DNA from: Blastomyces gilchristii SLH14081
Taxonomy: Eukaryota; Ascomycota; Eurotiomycetes; Onygenales; Ajellomycetaceae
Assembly (NCBI RefSeq): GCF_000003855.2
Contig: NW_003101675.1
Coordinates: forward strand, 1,286,007-1,350,006
Length of the DNA: 64,000 bases
Direction: 5' to 3'
The translations under genes were made by a program, and so were the position numbers. Below, in pieces: positions 47,021-59,199 of this stretch. The notes below the pieces were generated by a model that saw only the letters and a program-made list of their open reading frames with translations, searched no databases and was not told the DNA's origin. The number at the start of each line of letters is the position of its first letter. Within the stretch, counting starts at the first letter, position 1.

Positions 47021-49344
47021 ACGTGACTCACCACTCAACAAACTCATTCACTCAATGAACTGCTATTTTTTCCATGAATCTCTGCAACTCTTCAACTTCA
47101 ATCACTCATCATGTCACTCAATGAAGCAATTATGAAGTAAGCAATTACTCAATTGAATCAATAATTGATTTCTAAATATGCTGTAATTATAAAGAAATTC
47201 AGAATCAATTGTGTTATCTTAATATAATAATTCAAAGATCAACAGATCTTCTAAATAGAGACAATATTAACTTACTATCAGAATCTTACAAATACTGAAG
47301 AATAATATCTTCTATTTTATATTAATCAGTTATTCAATCACAGCTTCTCTATAATATCTTAAATACTGTACAATTTTGTATTTGAGATTACTAAGATACA
47401 AGTAGAAATTAACTAAGTGTCTCACTTTTATAAGTGATATAAAATAAAAATCAAGAGTATCTATATTTATACTCTGAATCAAAAGAGATAATAGATGAAT
47501 AATAGCTACTATTTTAAATAATTCTTTATTCTTATAATTACAGTTTTTTTACTCCTTTTTATATACAATTTCATGAGCTTTTTACTCACTTTTATTAAAT
47601 AGTTACAGAAGAAGATTAAGCAGTATAATATTCTATCTCAGAATATCTATAATTTTGATGAAAAAGACTTTCTTCTTGATCTTCTTTGTACTCTCAAGTG
47701 AATCATTTCTATAGAAGCTCTCAAATGAAAGTATATAATTAAAACAGTGCAGAATAATAGTAGAGACTTCATTTCTCTACTTACTAATATTTATATAGAT
47801 GAAACTATAATTTCATCTATCTTTATTTACTGCAGAGAATCAAGAGATATACAAGATATATAACTTAAAGATTTTGATTCTAAAAAGAATCAGATATACT
47901 TTACTACTTCAGAAAATGAATAAAGTAATGATGAATATGAATTAATCTGACTGAAACAGATGTTTAATTCTTATATAAAGTAAAAAGCAAGAAATCATTA
48001 CTGTCTGTTTATATTAGATGATCATTCATCTCATATAAATATAGTATTCATTGATTATATGAATTGAAATTGAATTTTACTTACTATTCTTTCTTCTCAC
48101 TCTACACACTGTTTACAGTCACTAGATGTTGAAATATTTGACTCACTTGTGAAGATATATTCAGATTAACTAGATTTCTATACATTTTCTGACTATAGCT
48201 TTATTCAGATCACAAAGTGAGATTTTTAATAATTATTTTATACTGCATGAGAAACCTCTATAACTGTAGAAAATATCAAATGTATCTTTATAATCACTGA
48301 CATACATTCTATAGATTCTATCTGCAGTCTTGAAAAGATTTAATTATATTTACTTACACTCTCAGAACTGCTTCAGCAGTGTACATTTACATCTATACAA
48401 GCTTTATAAGGTCTGATAAAGTAGATAAATCAATATCACTGCTGACTTTCAGTTGATATTAAAAAAATTCTTCATACTGAGAAGAATATTACTCTGAACA
48501 GAGAGATTCTCTTAATAAAGAATAGAAATCTTCAGACTGCTCTAAATAATGAGAGAAAATAATGCAAATGAGATAAATATATGAAATTGCTTAATTTATC
48601 AAATTTCTCACTTACTCAATTCTTTTCTCTCATCAAGATACAGACTGTAAGAGAGTAAGCAGATGCTAATGAAGCTGCAAAAATCAATGATCAGATATAC
48701 AAGAAGAATATGAAGCTTCAATGAGTGATTCTTTATAAGTAAAAGCAGATAGAGCTTATGAAGTGAAAGAAACAATGTGAGAAGTAATGATTAGAAGCTG
48801 TTTAATATTATGAGAAGATCAAAGCTGCAGCTGCAGCTAAATGTCTTATAGAGAAGTAACAGTGAGATGAATAGAAGCTTCAACTGTAAAAAGAGAAGAA
48901 AGAATATACTGCTAAATATTATGAAGTATAGTTAGCAAAGCAGATGTTCATAGAGATCTTAAAGAGGTCTATAAGAAGATCAACAGTAAGCTTAAAACAC
49001 TGTAGAAGCTCTATACAATCTTCTGAAAGTAGTAATAAGTGTTAAACACAGACCTCTCTGATAAAATTAAATAATATTTCTTCTCTGACATCTTCTACAC
49101 TGCAATCTGATTCAATCATTTCACAATCATGACTTTCATATTCTGAGCAGATTATTAGGTTAAGTAACTGTTCTCTGAATTAATCATATATATTTATATA
49201 ATGTATTCTATATATAGTTTTAATCATTAATAAATAATATTAATATCTTATTGTATTGTTATACTATGGTTGAAAATTAACAGCTCTATAGAGTGCTTTT
49301 TGAAGTTTGTTAAGTGAATGAGTTTGTTGAGTGATGAGTCACGT
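47021..49344 (+). mobile_element. Fot1/pogo-like DNA transposon (2324 bp)
   Basis: 32-bp TIRs at 47021-47052 and 49313-49344 differ at one base (ACGTGACTCAC/TCACTC...). TA flanks both ends (47019-47020 and 49345-49346), the Tc1/mariner-pogo target duplication. The interior encodes a decayed DDE transposase on the plus strand. It inserted into the right TSD copy of SINE 2, so it is younger than SINE 2 and LINE copy 3. Confidence 0.93.
47590..49060 (+). pseudogene. Fot1/pogo-type transposase, decayed
   Basis: A YNFDEKDF block near 47648-47672 (norm: N-x-DExGF) gives the first catalytic Asp. An LDDHSSH block near 48014-48040 (norm: LDGHxSH) gives the second. STHCLQSLDVEIFDSL near 48102-48150 is close to the conserved HSTHxLQPLDVxxFxPL block of pogo/Fot1 transposases. 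A C-terminal Lys/Gln-rich coiled-coil region follows at 48600-49050. The N-terminal DNA-binding part (about 47100-47590) is too decayed to read. It would cut and paste the element at TA sites. Confidence 0.85.
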
Positions 49345-49640
49345 TATACATTTATCAATTTCAGATATGCAAAATCAGCAAATTGTAGATCAGAATATAA
49401 AAACTTTTTACAAATTGCAGTATTTTAACACCTTCTGACACTTTGACATCATTTGAAAATATCATGACAAAAGAAAAGAGAACAAAGTCTTAAAGACAGA
49501 CATATTAAATAAGTATATAGAAAAGAACAGAAAAGAAAAAGTAAAGAGAGACTATAATAAAATAAAAAAATATTAAAAGATAGTGTATAGCTGTTTTAAC
49601 AGACTATATCTGATTAATTTCCACCTCTTCATATTCAGAT
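49345..49640 (-). other. LINE copy 3 3' UTR, remainder
   Basis: No gene. Continues the 3' UTR after the Fot1/pogo insertion, starting with TATACATTTATCAATTTC as in other copies. Confidence 0.8.
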
Positions 49641-52600
49641 GTTTCTGAATTCAGTGATTTTCTTAAAGCTGCTTGAGTTTATGATAGAAAGTGTATTAAG
49701 TATATAATTCCTGTCTCAGTTAACAAAAGAACTGTCATATTTAATTGATTTAAATTATACTTCTCTTTCAATCTGGCTCTGAGACTATTGTATAATGCAC
49801 AGTGTATTATAATATACTCAGGATTTTCATTTACATTGCAGAATGAGCATTCTACTAAATCAAATCTATCATTAAATCTTTATATATAAGATTTGAAATA
49901 ATCATGTTCTAGTTTCAGCTGAATTATAGATGAGAATATTTTCTTTTTACATTTAATTGAACAAGATTTTTACTTGAGTTTGTTCAAATCCTGAATAATG
50001 TATACTCTCTTTATTCTGCCAGCTTTCATTTAATTACAATAAATAATATCTTTTATCATTCTGTTATAAAAGATCAGAAAACTGTTTTTTTAAATTGATC
50101 TGTTTAATACTGAACTCTTTTTTACAGCTGAATCAGTCAATTCATTGTTATAAACATTTATACAAGCAGAAACTTAGTGCAGATTAATTATCAGTTGTAA
50201 TATTTTTCTCTTTAGAATTTTCAAAATGGAATTTAAAATCAGTTCAAGATTTATTTGACTATTATAAATCTGACTATTTCTAAGTCTTTTTAAAACAGTC
50301 TGACTATCAGAGAATAGTTATATCTCTTTCAAACTATTTTATCTTTTATAAGATTTTATTTTGATGAGTTTGAAAGCTTTCACTATTACAAATATTTCAG
50401 TATTAAAGACTTTAAATTCACAGCCTAAATTTCAGATATCTGAGATAAAATTAATATTATCTTCAGTATAAGTAATGTTTGCATCTAATCTGTTTAAATT
50501 CTCATTCTTTAAGTTATCTGAGTAAATCAGAATAGAGTCTTTTATATTAATTGTAGAGATCTTCTTCAAATACTGTTTATATTCTCTCTCTTTAAATAGT
50601 TCACTTATTTATAAGTCTATAAGAGATTCAAGCTTTTCTCTTCAGAGAAATATCTTCTCATGATTAACTTTTTCAACATTTAATAAAGAAAATTGATTTT
50701 TAAGCAGTGAATATAGTCTGTATAGTTCAGAGAGTATTTTCTTTAAAGAATTATTTTCATAGTAATCAAGAAATCTATTTCAATTCAGTTTATTTTCTGA
50801 GTTAATTAATGAAGATGAAGAAGAGACTCTTTCTCTGATTATATAATTTAAGCTTATCTTTAAAACTCTCAGAGCATAGTTCATACAGGTCTTTTTAAAT
50901 TAAATAGTAGAAGAAGAAATTAATGCTTCAATTTTTATTGCTTTAATAGAAGATAATATAAATACTTTCAGAATTCTTCTTAAAGTTCTATTTTACAGAC
51001 TTTGAAAGAGTTCAGTGAAATTTTCTTGATGATTTCATCAAACTTAAACTTTATAATCAGTTACTGAGATGATAAAAGCTATATATAACTATCTTATAGC
51101 CTGGAAGAATAGATCTGTCTCTGTATTTAACAGTCTGATTATACAATTTAATAGTCTTTCTACTTTAATAGTTCTTTATTAAACATAATATTTGAAATTC
51201 AACCTAAATTTTAATCATATTCTCAGTTATTTGATATTCAAACTGTGTTTAATCTCTTTATTCAAAAGAGTTAAACTTGATTTTTTCTCATTAAATCTGA
51301 GACAAAAATGAATTAACTCAGTTTTATTCATATTAAATTGAATTTAATTAATATCTGCTTGAACAATGATTTTCTTTACTACTTTTGCAATCACTTTTAA
51401 ATTCTCTTTGATTGTTTTTGAACTGTAGACTAGATCAATATTAATTACATAGCTTGAAGATATCACTATTTTCATCTCTCTATTCTTGAATATATATGCA
51501 GTATATATTGTAAAGAAAACAGATAACAATGAAGATTCTTACTGTACTTCTATTTTTAACTAAGTCTTAACTTATTTTATTTCATCAAAGAATAATTGTA
51601 TAATTCTATGAAACATAAAATAGATAACTCATTTTATTAGAGAAAGTGATAATTTTAACATCTTTAAAGTATGAATTATCTTTGACTTTAAAATATGATT
51701 AAATGCATCTTTTATATTTATAAAAACTGCAGTTGAGACCAGATCTTTATACTTTGTTATTTAAATATTATAAATAACTGAAAGAACAGTGATAATTACA
51801 CAATATTATTTTCTATCTCTCATTTATTTATTAAATAAAAGAGAATCACTAATAGAGTATATAAAAGATAGTCTAGTCACTATTATCTTTTCTAAATTCT
51901 TTCTCAGACAATTGAATAGAGATATTCCTGTATATAACTTAGAAATTGAAGCTTTTTCATTAAATTTTACAAGAATCACTTCAGTGACTTATCTTCAGCA
52001 TTTAAAATAATAATCATTTTTCAAGAGATTGAAACAGAGCTCAAAATATTCATTCTTTAAGTAGAAATATGTATTTTGAATAATCAAGTGATTGATTGAA
52101 TCAGGCCCTGCAGCAGTTTTAATTGAACTTGAGAAAATAGCTGACTATAATTCATCTTATATAAGTTCAGATCATTTTCAATCATTTTTATTAATATAGT
52201 TATAAAGTGATATATTCTGTTTCTCTGAATCTGAATCTGATAAGTTTTGAAAGAAAATTCTTATAAAAGCTTAACAATTTTTCTTAAAAGAATTTACTCT
52301 ATATGATTCATTCTGAAACTTATATTCTAAGGCTGGAAGTTTTACTACACTTCTTATTTTAGTATAGATAAAAGCTTTAAAAACTTCTTTTTCTTATACT
52401 TCTTAAAGAAATTTGTTTCAGCAGTCTGTTTTAGCTCTTTTAATATCTGAAAAATATTTATTTCTGATAGCTTTGAACTCTTTATCAGATATTACATCAT
52501 TCTTTCAATCTCTTCTAGCAGTGACTAATTGTTTTCTTTTAGATATGATATTTTCATTTTATCAAGATTTGAAATACTCAGAAGACTTTTTCTTTGAAAT

Positions 52601-53336
52601 ATTATCTCTAATACTTATTAGAATAATAGATGTAATCAGCTTTACTCTATTCTCAAAGATTTCATTTGAGATATCTTGACTGAGATTTCAATAGAGCTCA
52701 CTCTTCTTTTCAGATTTTAATAGTTTTATACTTTCTTTAACTGCTTTCAATCAGCTTTTTTAAAGTTGTACTGATTGAAGAGAAGAGGATTTTCACTCAT
52801 TTATTTGTTATTCATTTCAATATTAAATTGAATAATCTCATTATCTGATTCTGATGTCTCATTTGAATCAACAAATCACTATATAAGTTCTTTTTCAATT
52901 AGATTTTATGATATGAAGATTAGATCTATAATACATTTCTATTTCATGTCTTTTCTAAAGAATGTTTATTGATCAGACTTGTTAACTGAATCTATTAAAT
53001 ACTCAAAAGTTCATTCAACTGATTTATCTACTTATACTGCTCTTTCACATTCTGAATTTCATCAGAGATAATATGTATTGAAATATTCTGTAATTATAGA
53101 GTTTTTTAATGATGTTATATTTAAAAATCCTCTATTAATTGTTCAGATGTTGTTATTTTTCTTCAATGACTTTTCATTATAGATATTTATAAGCTGTATA
53201 GTATTATACTTATTCTCTTTATCTATAATATCACTCATCAGAATATCAGGGTCAGACATGATATCAAATCTTAGATTAAATTGATATCTTGATCTCTTTC
53301 TTCTATAGATCACTACTCTTGACTTTATCTCAGACT
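49641..53336 (-). pseudogene. LINE copy 3 ORF2, decayed
   Basis: The minus-strand order is endonuclease (about 53300-52900), RT (about 52150-51250) and RNase H (about 50560-50120), then the Cys/His motif near 49850-49800. The RT loop near 51445 reads YVINIDLVYS in place of YVDDI. Antisense open frames at 51789-52010 and 52413-52679 are shadows. A TGG-to-TGA and CAG-to-TAG pattern is seen as in the other copies. Confidence 0.82.
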
Positions 53337-53341
53337 TTTAA

Positions 53342-54457
53342 GATAGAAAGTAGTAGTAGCTTGAATGAGAAATAATGTAATTTTACTCAGCATCAAAATT
53401 CAGTTTCTGAAGTAGTACAAAATTAACTTTTTATTCAAATGCAATTTGAAGATAAGAATAAATATAATTTGAGTTTCTATTCACATTATTTTGAATAAAT
53501 GTGATTTTTGAAGAGTTTTTAAACTTTTTTTGTTGTTTTTGTTGTATATTCATACTAAAAGAGAGTAAAGATAGAGTAGAATCTAGTCACTATTATCAGA
53601 TAGTAGATTATAACTATTTTGAAAAGTAGGGATCTCAACTGCTTGCATTATATCTAGTTTATCATCAGAGTCATTTCTCAATTCTCTAATCTTAACAGAA
53701 GTTGAGGATTCAAATTCTGTTTACATTTAGCTGAAGAATTGAAGTTTGAAGATTTAAATAGTTGAGAGTTTCTTCTTTTTAAGCTTGCAGTTGTAAGTCT
53801 ACTGACTTGACTCTTCTCTTCAGTTCTAGATTGACTTTGAGCTTCATCTTTTCTCCAGTTCTTTTGAGTTCTAGAAGCAAATATACATTCTTTTGAGCTA
53901 GATGCATGTTTTTCTTTGCAATTAGAGCACTTAAGCAGAGTGTGTTGACATATTTCATCTCTTTTTGAGCATGTTTCACATTTATGCTCACTAGTTTTAT
54001 GATCTCTGGCACAGAATGCACATTTTGAGTCTCTAAAATATGAGATTGCAAAGTGTTCATATCTTTGTCAGTTTGAACACTGTGTTTGAGCTTTGAGATT
54101 CATTCTTGAGTCTTTGTATTCATGAACTCTCATTTTCAAACCTTCTACTCTTACTTCAGAGATCTTTGACTATTCAAGTGTTTTTATATATACTAGAACA
54201 GAGGCATTTCTCCTACTTTGTCTGAACTCAATTGAATTTAGTCATACAGACTTCTTTCTCAGTTGAATAGAGTTATATTCTTTCAATTCATTTTTAAGAA
54301 GTAGCATTTCTTCTTCACAGTTAAAAATTTCAACTGAAATATCATGAAGAATGAATTTATCTCACTTTTCATCTCTCTCAGATAGAATTATTGTGTTTAG
54401 CAAAGATTCTACTGCTGATTTTCAGAGATTCTTATTCTGAATAAGGAATTCTACAAC
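53342..54457 (-). repeat. Tandem duplication in LINE copy 3, unit 1
   Basis: About 1.1 kb spanning the ORF1 C-terminal half and the ORF2 start, repeated at 54458-55570. The junction lies at GGAATTCTACA near 54445. Unit 1 contains an open zinc-knuckle frame (53779-54060, minus). The units differ at many transitions. Confidence 0.85.
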
Positions 54458-55570
54458 TGAATAGAAAGCAGTAGCAGCTTGAATGAGAAATAATATACTT
54501 TTACTCAGTATCAAAATTCAGTTTCTGAAGAAGTATAAAATTAACTTTTTATTCAAATGAAATTTCAAGATAAGAATAAATACACTTTGAGTTTCTATTC
54601 ATATTATTTTAAATAAATGTGATTTTTGAAGAGTTTTTAAACTTCTTTTATTTTTTTTATTGTATATTTATACTAAAAGAGAGTAGAGATAGAGTAGAAT
54701 CTAATCACTATTATCAGATAGTAGATTATAACTATTTTAAAAAGCAGAAATCTTAACTGCTTACATTCTATCTAGTTTATCATCAGAGTCATTTCTCAAC
54801 TCTCTAATCTTAACAGATATTTAAGAATTCAAATTCTGTTTAGATTTAGCTGAAGAATTAATGTTTGAAGTTTTAGATAATTAAGAGTTTCATCTTTTTA
54901 AGCTTACAGATATAGGTTTACTGACTTGACTTTTCTCTTCAGTTTTAGATTGACTTTGAGTGTCATCTTTTCTTGAGTTCTTTTGAGTTCTTGAAGTAAA
55001 TATGCATTCTTTTGAGCTAGATGCATGTTTTTCTTTGCAATTGAAGCCTTTAAGCAGAATATATTGATATATTTCATCTCTTTTCAAGCATATTTCATAT
55101 TTATACTCACTAGTTTTATCATCTCTACTACAGAATACACATTTTGAGTCTCTGAAATAAGAGATTACAAAGTATTCATATCTTTAATAGTTTAAACACT
55201 GTGTTTGAGCTTTGAGATTCATTCTTATATCTTTGTATTCATGAACTCTCATTGTCAAATCTGTCACTCTTACTTCAGAGATTTTTGTTTATTTAAGTAT
55301 CTTTGTATATATTAGAACAGACACATTTCATCTGCTTTGTCTGAACTGAATTAAATTTAGCTATACAGACTCTTTTCTTAGTTGAATAGTATTGTATTCT
55401 TCTAATTTCTTTTTGAGAAGCAGCATTTCTTTCTCACAGTCAAAAGTTTTAACTAAAATATTATGCACAATCAATTTGTCTCACTTTTCATCTCTCTTAG
55501 ATAGAATTGTTGTATTTAACAAAGATTCTATTACTGATTTTCAGAGATTCTTATTCTGAATGAGGAATTC
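54458..55570 (-). repeat. Tandem duplication in LINE copy 3, unit 2
   Basis: Second unit; it continues without a break into the N-terminal part of ORF1. Open pieces are 54890-55087 and 55541-55747 (minus), carrying part of the zinc knuckles and the middle of ORF1. Confidence 0.85.
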
Positions 55571-56495
55571 TGCACTGAATTCAGACATTGTAGTCAGAAT
55601 GATGGAATTTCTAAAGAAAGATAACTCAATTAAAGATATAACTGATTTTTGAACTTTAATATCAGTTATTAACTCAGAAAAGAACTGCTGATTAATTTTA
55701 TTTCTAATTCTGAAAATAAGATTTGAGTTTAACTTATTTCTCTGCAAGATCTTCTAATTTAAGACTTTGAGAATAAGTCTTCTATTGCTGAAGATTTGAA
55801 AGTTTTTCTCTTTTTACATTTTTTTCTCTTCTTTTCTATGAACAGAAGTATGAGTAATATTCTTCTCAGTTTTCTCAGAATTTTTAGCAGGTTTTGAGAT
55901 AGAGAGTTTAGAGACAGTAGATTCTGCTTCTTGAGCATATGTTTTCTTCTAATTTGAAGAAGAAGAAGAAGAAGTAGAAGATACAGAGTCAGTGATTGTA
56001 CTAGAAGTTTTCAATGTCTTTCAAACTGTGTTTGAAATTCCAAGTTTGAACTTGATCATCTCTTGTAGTTGTCTAGTCTGAGCATGAAGAATTAACAGAA
56101 CTGCTTCATTCTTCTCACTCAGGCACTGTTTTTCAAGAATTTTACTTGCTTTTTCAAGTTTCTGTATTTTAAGCACTTGTTATTTCTCTACTTCTTCTTT
56201 CTTTCTTCTCTTCAGAATTTTAATCCTGGAAATAGTATCTGAGAAAGCGTCTTTTTCTACATTAACTAAGTGTATTTTTGAACTCATTTTACTCATTCAA
56301 TGAAAAGTTGATCAGACTGTTTTAATTGAGAGATTTATTAGTCTATTTTCAGTTGAAAAGTTGGTCAGACTGTTTCAATTGAGAGATTTATTAGTTAATT
56401 TTCAATTCGAAAGTTGATCAGAATATTTCACATGAAGAATGAAAGACTTTTATGTATAAAACACCTGATTTTTTTCACAGTAGTTCAGTAACTAG

Positions 56496-57000
56496 TAGAC
56501 TGACCGTGTGACCGTGTCTGAGATCAGGACCAGAATATTTAATAGTCTCATTATCAATTTGATTGATCTCATTACACACTTTTAAGAATAGATAGTAGTT
56601 TCATACTGTTTTAATGTGACTTACTGTCTACTCTTGTCTCATTTTTCAAATGAGACCATGATTTTCACTTCTCAATTTAAATTCATTTTATTGCTTTAAA
56701 TGAATTTAAATCTTATTTAAGTGTTATCAAAAAGTGTTACTTTGAAAAAATTAGAAATAGTCTAAAAGAAACCTTAAAATATCTAAAAATAGTCACTTTA
56801 TGCTAAGAATGAGACTAAATGAAATCAAATAAGATCACTTTCTTATTTTTTCTAAGTCATGAGCTCATTTTGGGATCTGATGAGTAGTCACTTTACATGT
56901 TTTTTTAATACTTAGTCCCAGCGGGATTCACATCATAAAATGTATAGAACTAGATCAAATGAATTCAAACATGAAATTTATGATCGCAGCGGCTAGTCTA
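56496..57000. mobile_element. hAT MITE 3 (505 bp)
   Basis: Ends TAGACTGACCG and (inverted) TAGACTAGCCG. Perfect 8-bp TSD GTAACTAG (56488-56495 and 57001-57008). The empty site is seen in LINE copy 1 near 5710-5725. Inserted in the LINE copy 3 5' UTR. Confidence 0.94.
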
Positions 57001-57089
57001 GTAACTAGGTTAGATTTTTGAAGAGAATCTAATAAACTGAAATTGATTTTTAAGATAAATTAATAAAATCTTTACAATCTCTTTCTTAA

Positions 57090-57461
57090 TTTTTATTATT
57101 ATTATTATTCTTTCATTATACTCATATGCAAGCGGAGCTTATGATAAGTCCTTGCGTGATGTTAAATACAGCTCAAGTGTTGATTATATAGAAGGAAATA
57201 CAGATGTTGAGCTCACATCAAGCTAATAAGAACATAGAAAATACAAAGAAGTGACAATTAAATACATGCGATAATAACTTTTCATCTCAGAAACATAGAG
57301 TGATTTGTTGAAGTGATTTGTACACCTCTGTATTTATTAGAAATCTGAGGTGCTTGAGTTCTGGATTTAATGAATCCCCTGCGGGTTTCCAACTCACACG
57401 CCTTGGTTTCCCACGCCAAGGCGCTACCAGGTGGCCGCATTAATCATTCGGCCACCGGGGC
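57090..57461 (-). mobile_element. tRNA-derived SINE, copy 3 (372 bp)
   Basis: The tRNA-like head ends at 57461, with box B slightly altered; the tail is (TAA)n at 57090-57108 on the minus strand. The TSD is ATCTCTTTCTTAA (57077-57089) and GTCTCTTTCTTGA (57462-57474). The empty site is in LINE copy 1 near 5630. Confidence 0.9.
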
Positions 57462-57692
57462 GTCTCTTTCTTGAGATACAGTGAGAAAAAGTATGATATC
57501 AATTAATACTAAATCAGATGATATGACAGTTTTTGAGAGAAAAACTGACAAAAAATAAGTCAATTTTTTGCAGAGAAATTGATTAAAACTATTTAATTTT
57601 ATTCTAAATCATTCAATTCATCTCACACAACAAGTGTGCAACTCAAATCAGTTAATAAAGAGTGTAAAAAAGAATTAAGTATTAATGAAAGC

Positions 57693-58010
57693 TGTAAGAA
57701 GCCTACGCTGAATAGATCGGTATAATATTTATAGATCTTATATAACAAAGTAAAAAACATTAGAGAAGAAAAGAAAGAGAAAGTGTGAGAATCAGTGATT
57801 GCAGTGAATGTTTATACATGTATACAGTGATGTATGCAGTGGAACTTCAGGGCGCAAGAATAGGAGTTTTCATACATGATGAAGCTTCAGAGCAGAAGAA
57901 TAGAAATTCTATAGATTTTCAGCTGAGAATCAGTGACTGAGAATTGAAGTGATAGAAATCTGTGAAGTGTAATGAAATAGTCTATATAATTAATCAGGTG
58001 CAGCTTGTCA
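57693..58010 (-). repeat. Gypsy-2-type LTR, copy C (probably a 3' LTR)
   Basis: Aligns with the LTRs at 2491-2746 and 22972-23242. On the minus strand it begins TGACAAGC and ends CTTCTTACA. It is longer than the others because of a duplicated stretch around GAAGCTTCAG/GAACTTCAG (57840-57900). A purine-rich AAGAAAGAGAGAAGAGG precedes it on the minus strand, so it looks like a 3' LTR with its element to the right. No TSD is seen in the window. Confidence 0.72.
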
Positions 58011-58609
58011 TATTAGCCTCTTCTCTCTTTCTTAATCATATGTAGCTCTCATCAGTCAAGAGCCGTGATCTCAGATAATATGAAACTCAGAGTTCAGGTC
58101 AGATAATTATAGCTGACTCATTTCATAAGATATTGTCAGCTGTAGCTGCAGAATCTCTTATCAAGAATATTTTCAATCTCTTATTTAAGTTTGTTATCTT
58201 CTTCTATGATCTCTGGCAGCTGTCAGTCAGAAGTCAGTTGAGAAGAGAATAGATTGATAACAGTATGATAAAACAAGCTTATATAAAAGATATCATGAAT
58301 CTCTGATGATATGTTAAGACAGTAGTTATAACTGTCTAGAACTTCTATCACTTTATACTTTGTATAATAATAATTCAGTGTGTGAGATGAGTGTGTGATC
58401 TATATATTCTTAAGATTCAATTATACTAGATCTTCTATCTTATATTACTCAGCAGAGTCTCAGTGAATATTAATTTAATCTTCTTAATTCTGTTTAATAC
58501 TCACTATGAAGGCTTCTGCTTAATCACACATGTCTTGAAGTTTTATTACTATATTATCACCAATCTGAATTAAACTGTGAGAGTTTGATGTGAAATGTGT
58601 AATCTCTAG
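58011..58609 (-). mobile_element. Gypsy-2-type copy C, sequence next to LTR (unassigned)
   Basis: Begins with a polypurine tract (58014-58035, minus strand). No domain is recognised in the remaining 570 bp. It is presumably the 3' internal end of a Gypsy element interrupted by the hAT element at 58610. Confidence 0.45.
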
Positions 58610-58978
58610 TAGACTGACCGTGTGACCGTGTCTGAGACCAGAATCAAACTTTACAGTTGTCATGTTGCCTAAAAGCATTACTTCTGATCATGATTTGTAT
58701 TCATTACATTGATTCTAAATCACATTATTTCAAATATTAAAGGTCTCAGATTCACTTTTCAAATAAAAATCTAGTCTCAGATAAAGAATATGTTTGAATT
58801 CTTAGTCACATTTTCATTCTGATCTCATTATTGAAAATGACATTAAATGAGATCATGAAATCATTTCTCACTTACATAATATTATAACATAGTGCTCATT
58901 TGTTGAAAATTCAATAGAAAGTGTTATTAAATATCATTACTTTTCTGAACACAGATCATAATTAATATCATTTTAATT

Positions 58979-59171
58979 AAAAAAAAAAATATAAAATATA
59001 AAAAATAACAAAAAAATAAAAAATAAAACAACAAGGAAAAATCACAACAAAAAAAAAAAAAAAAAGAGAAAGAAAAAAAGACAAGAAAGAAAAAAAGAGA
59101 AAGAAAGAGAAAGAAAAAAAAAAAAAAAGAAAAGAAAAAGAAAAAAATAAAAAATAAAAATAAAAAAAAAT
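58979..59171. repeat. A-rich purine tract
   Basis: About 190 bp, almost only A with some G on the plus strand. The Phe-rich minus-strand frames across it (58927-59208) are artefacts. Confidence 0.85.
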
Positions 59172-59199
59172 CAAGATCACAGAGCTGCAGCATCTTTAA

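Larger units (their letters stand above)
53342..56289 (-). pseudogene. LINE copy 3 ORF1 with internal duplication, decayed
   Basis: ATG at 56289 on the minus strand opens with Met-Ser-Ser-Lys. A coiled-coil-like N-terminus (56270-56050), a Ser-rich stretch near 55950 and the zinc knuckles follow; the knuckle region occurs twice because of the duplication. Knuckles near 54080-53920 keep most Cys/His. The gene is broken by the duplication and many stops. Confidence 0.8.
46494..57692 (-). mobile_element. LINE copy 3 (minus), lacking about 1.2 kb of the 5' end
   Basis: The tail (TTA)n on the plus strand is at 46494-46531 and the 5' side stops at 57692 against a Gypsy-2-type LTR. After removing SINE 2, the Fot1/pogo element, MITE 3, SINE 3 and a 1.1 kb internal duplication, the remaining 6.47 kb agrees with the corresponding part of copy 1 (6.49 kb). 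The missing 5' part may lie beyond the window, on the far side of the LTR element. Confidence 0.9.
56290..57692 (-). other. LINE copy 3 5' UTR, interrupted by MITE 3 and SINE 3
   Basis: No gene. Matches 5411-5917 of copy 1. The monomers and GC-rich leader are absent because the copy ends at the LTR at 57693. Confidence 0.8.
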
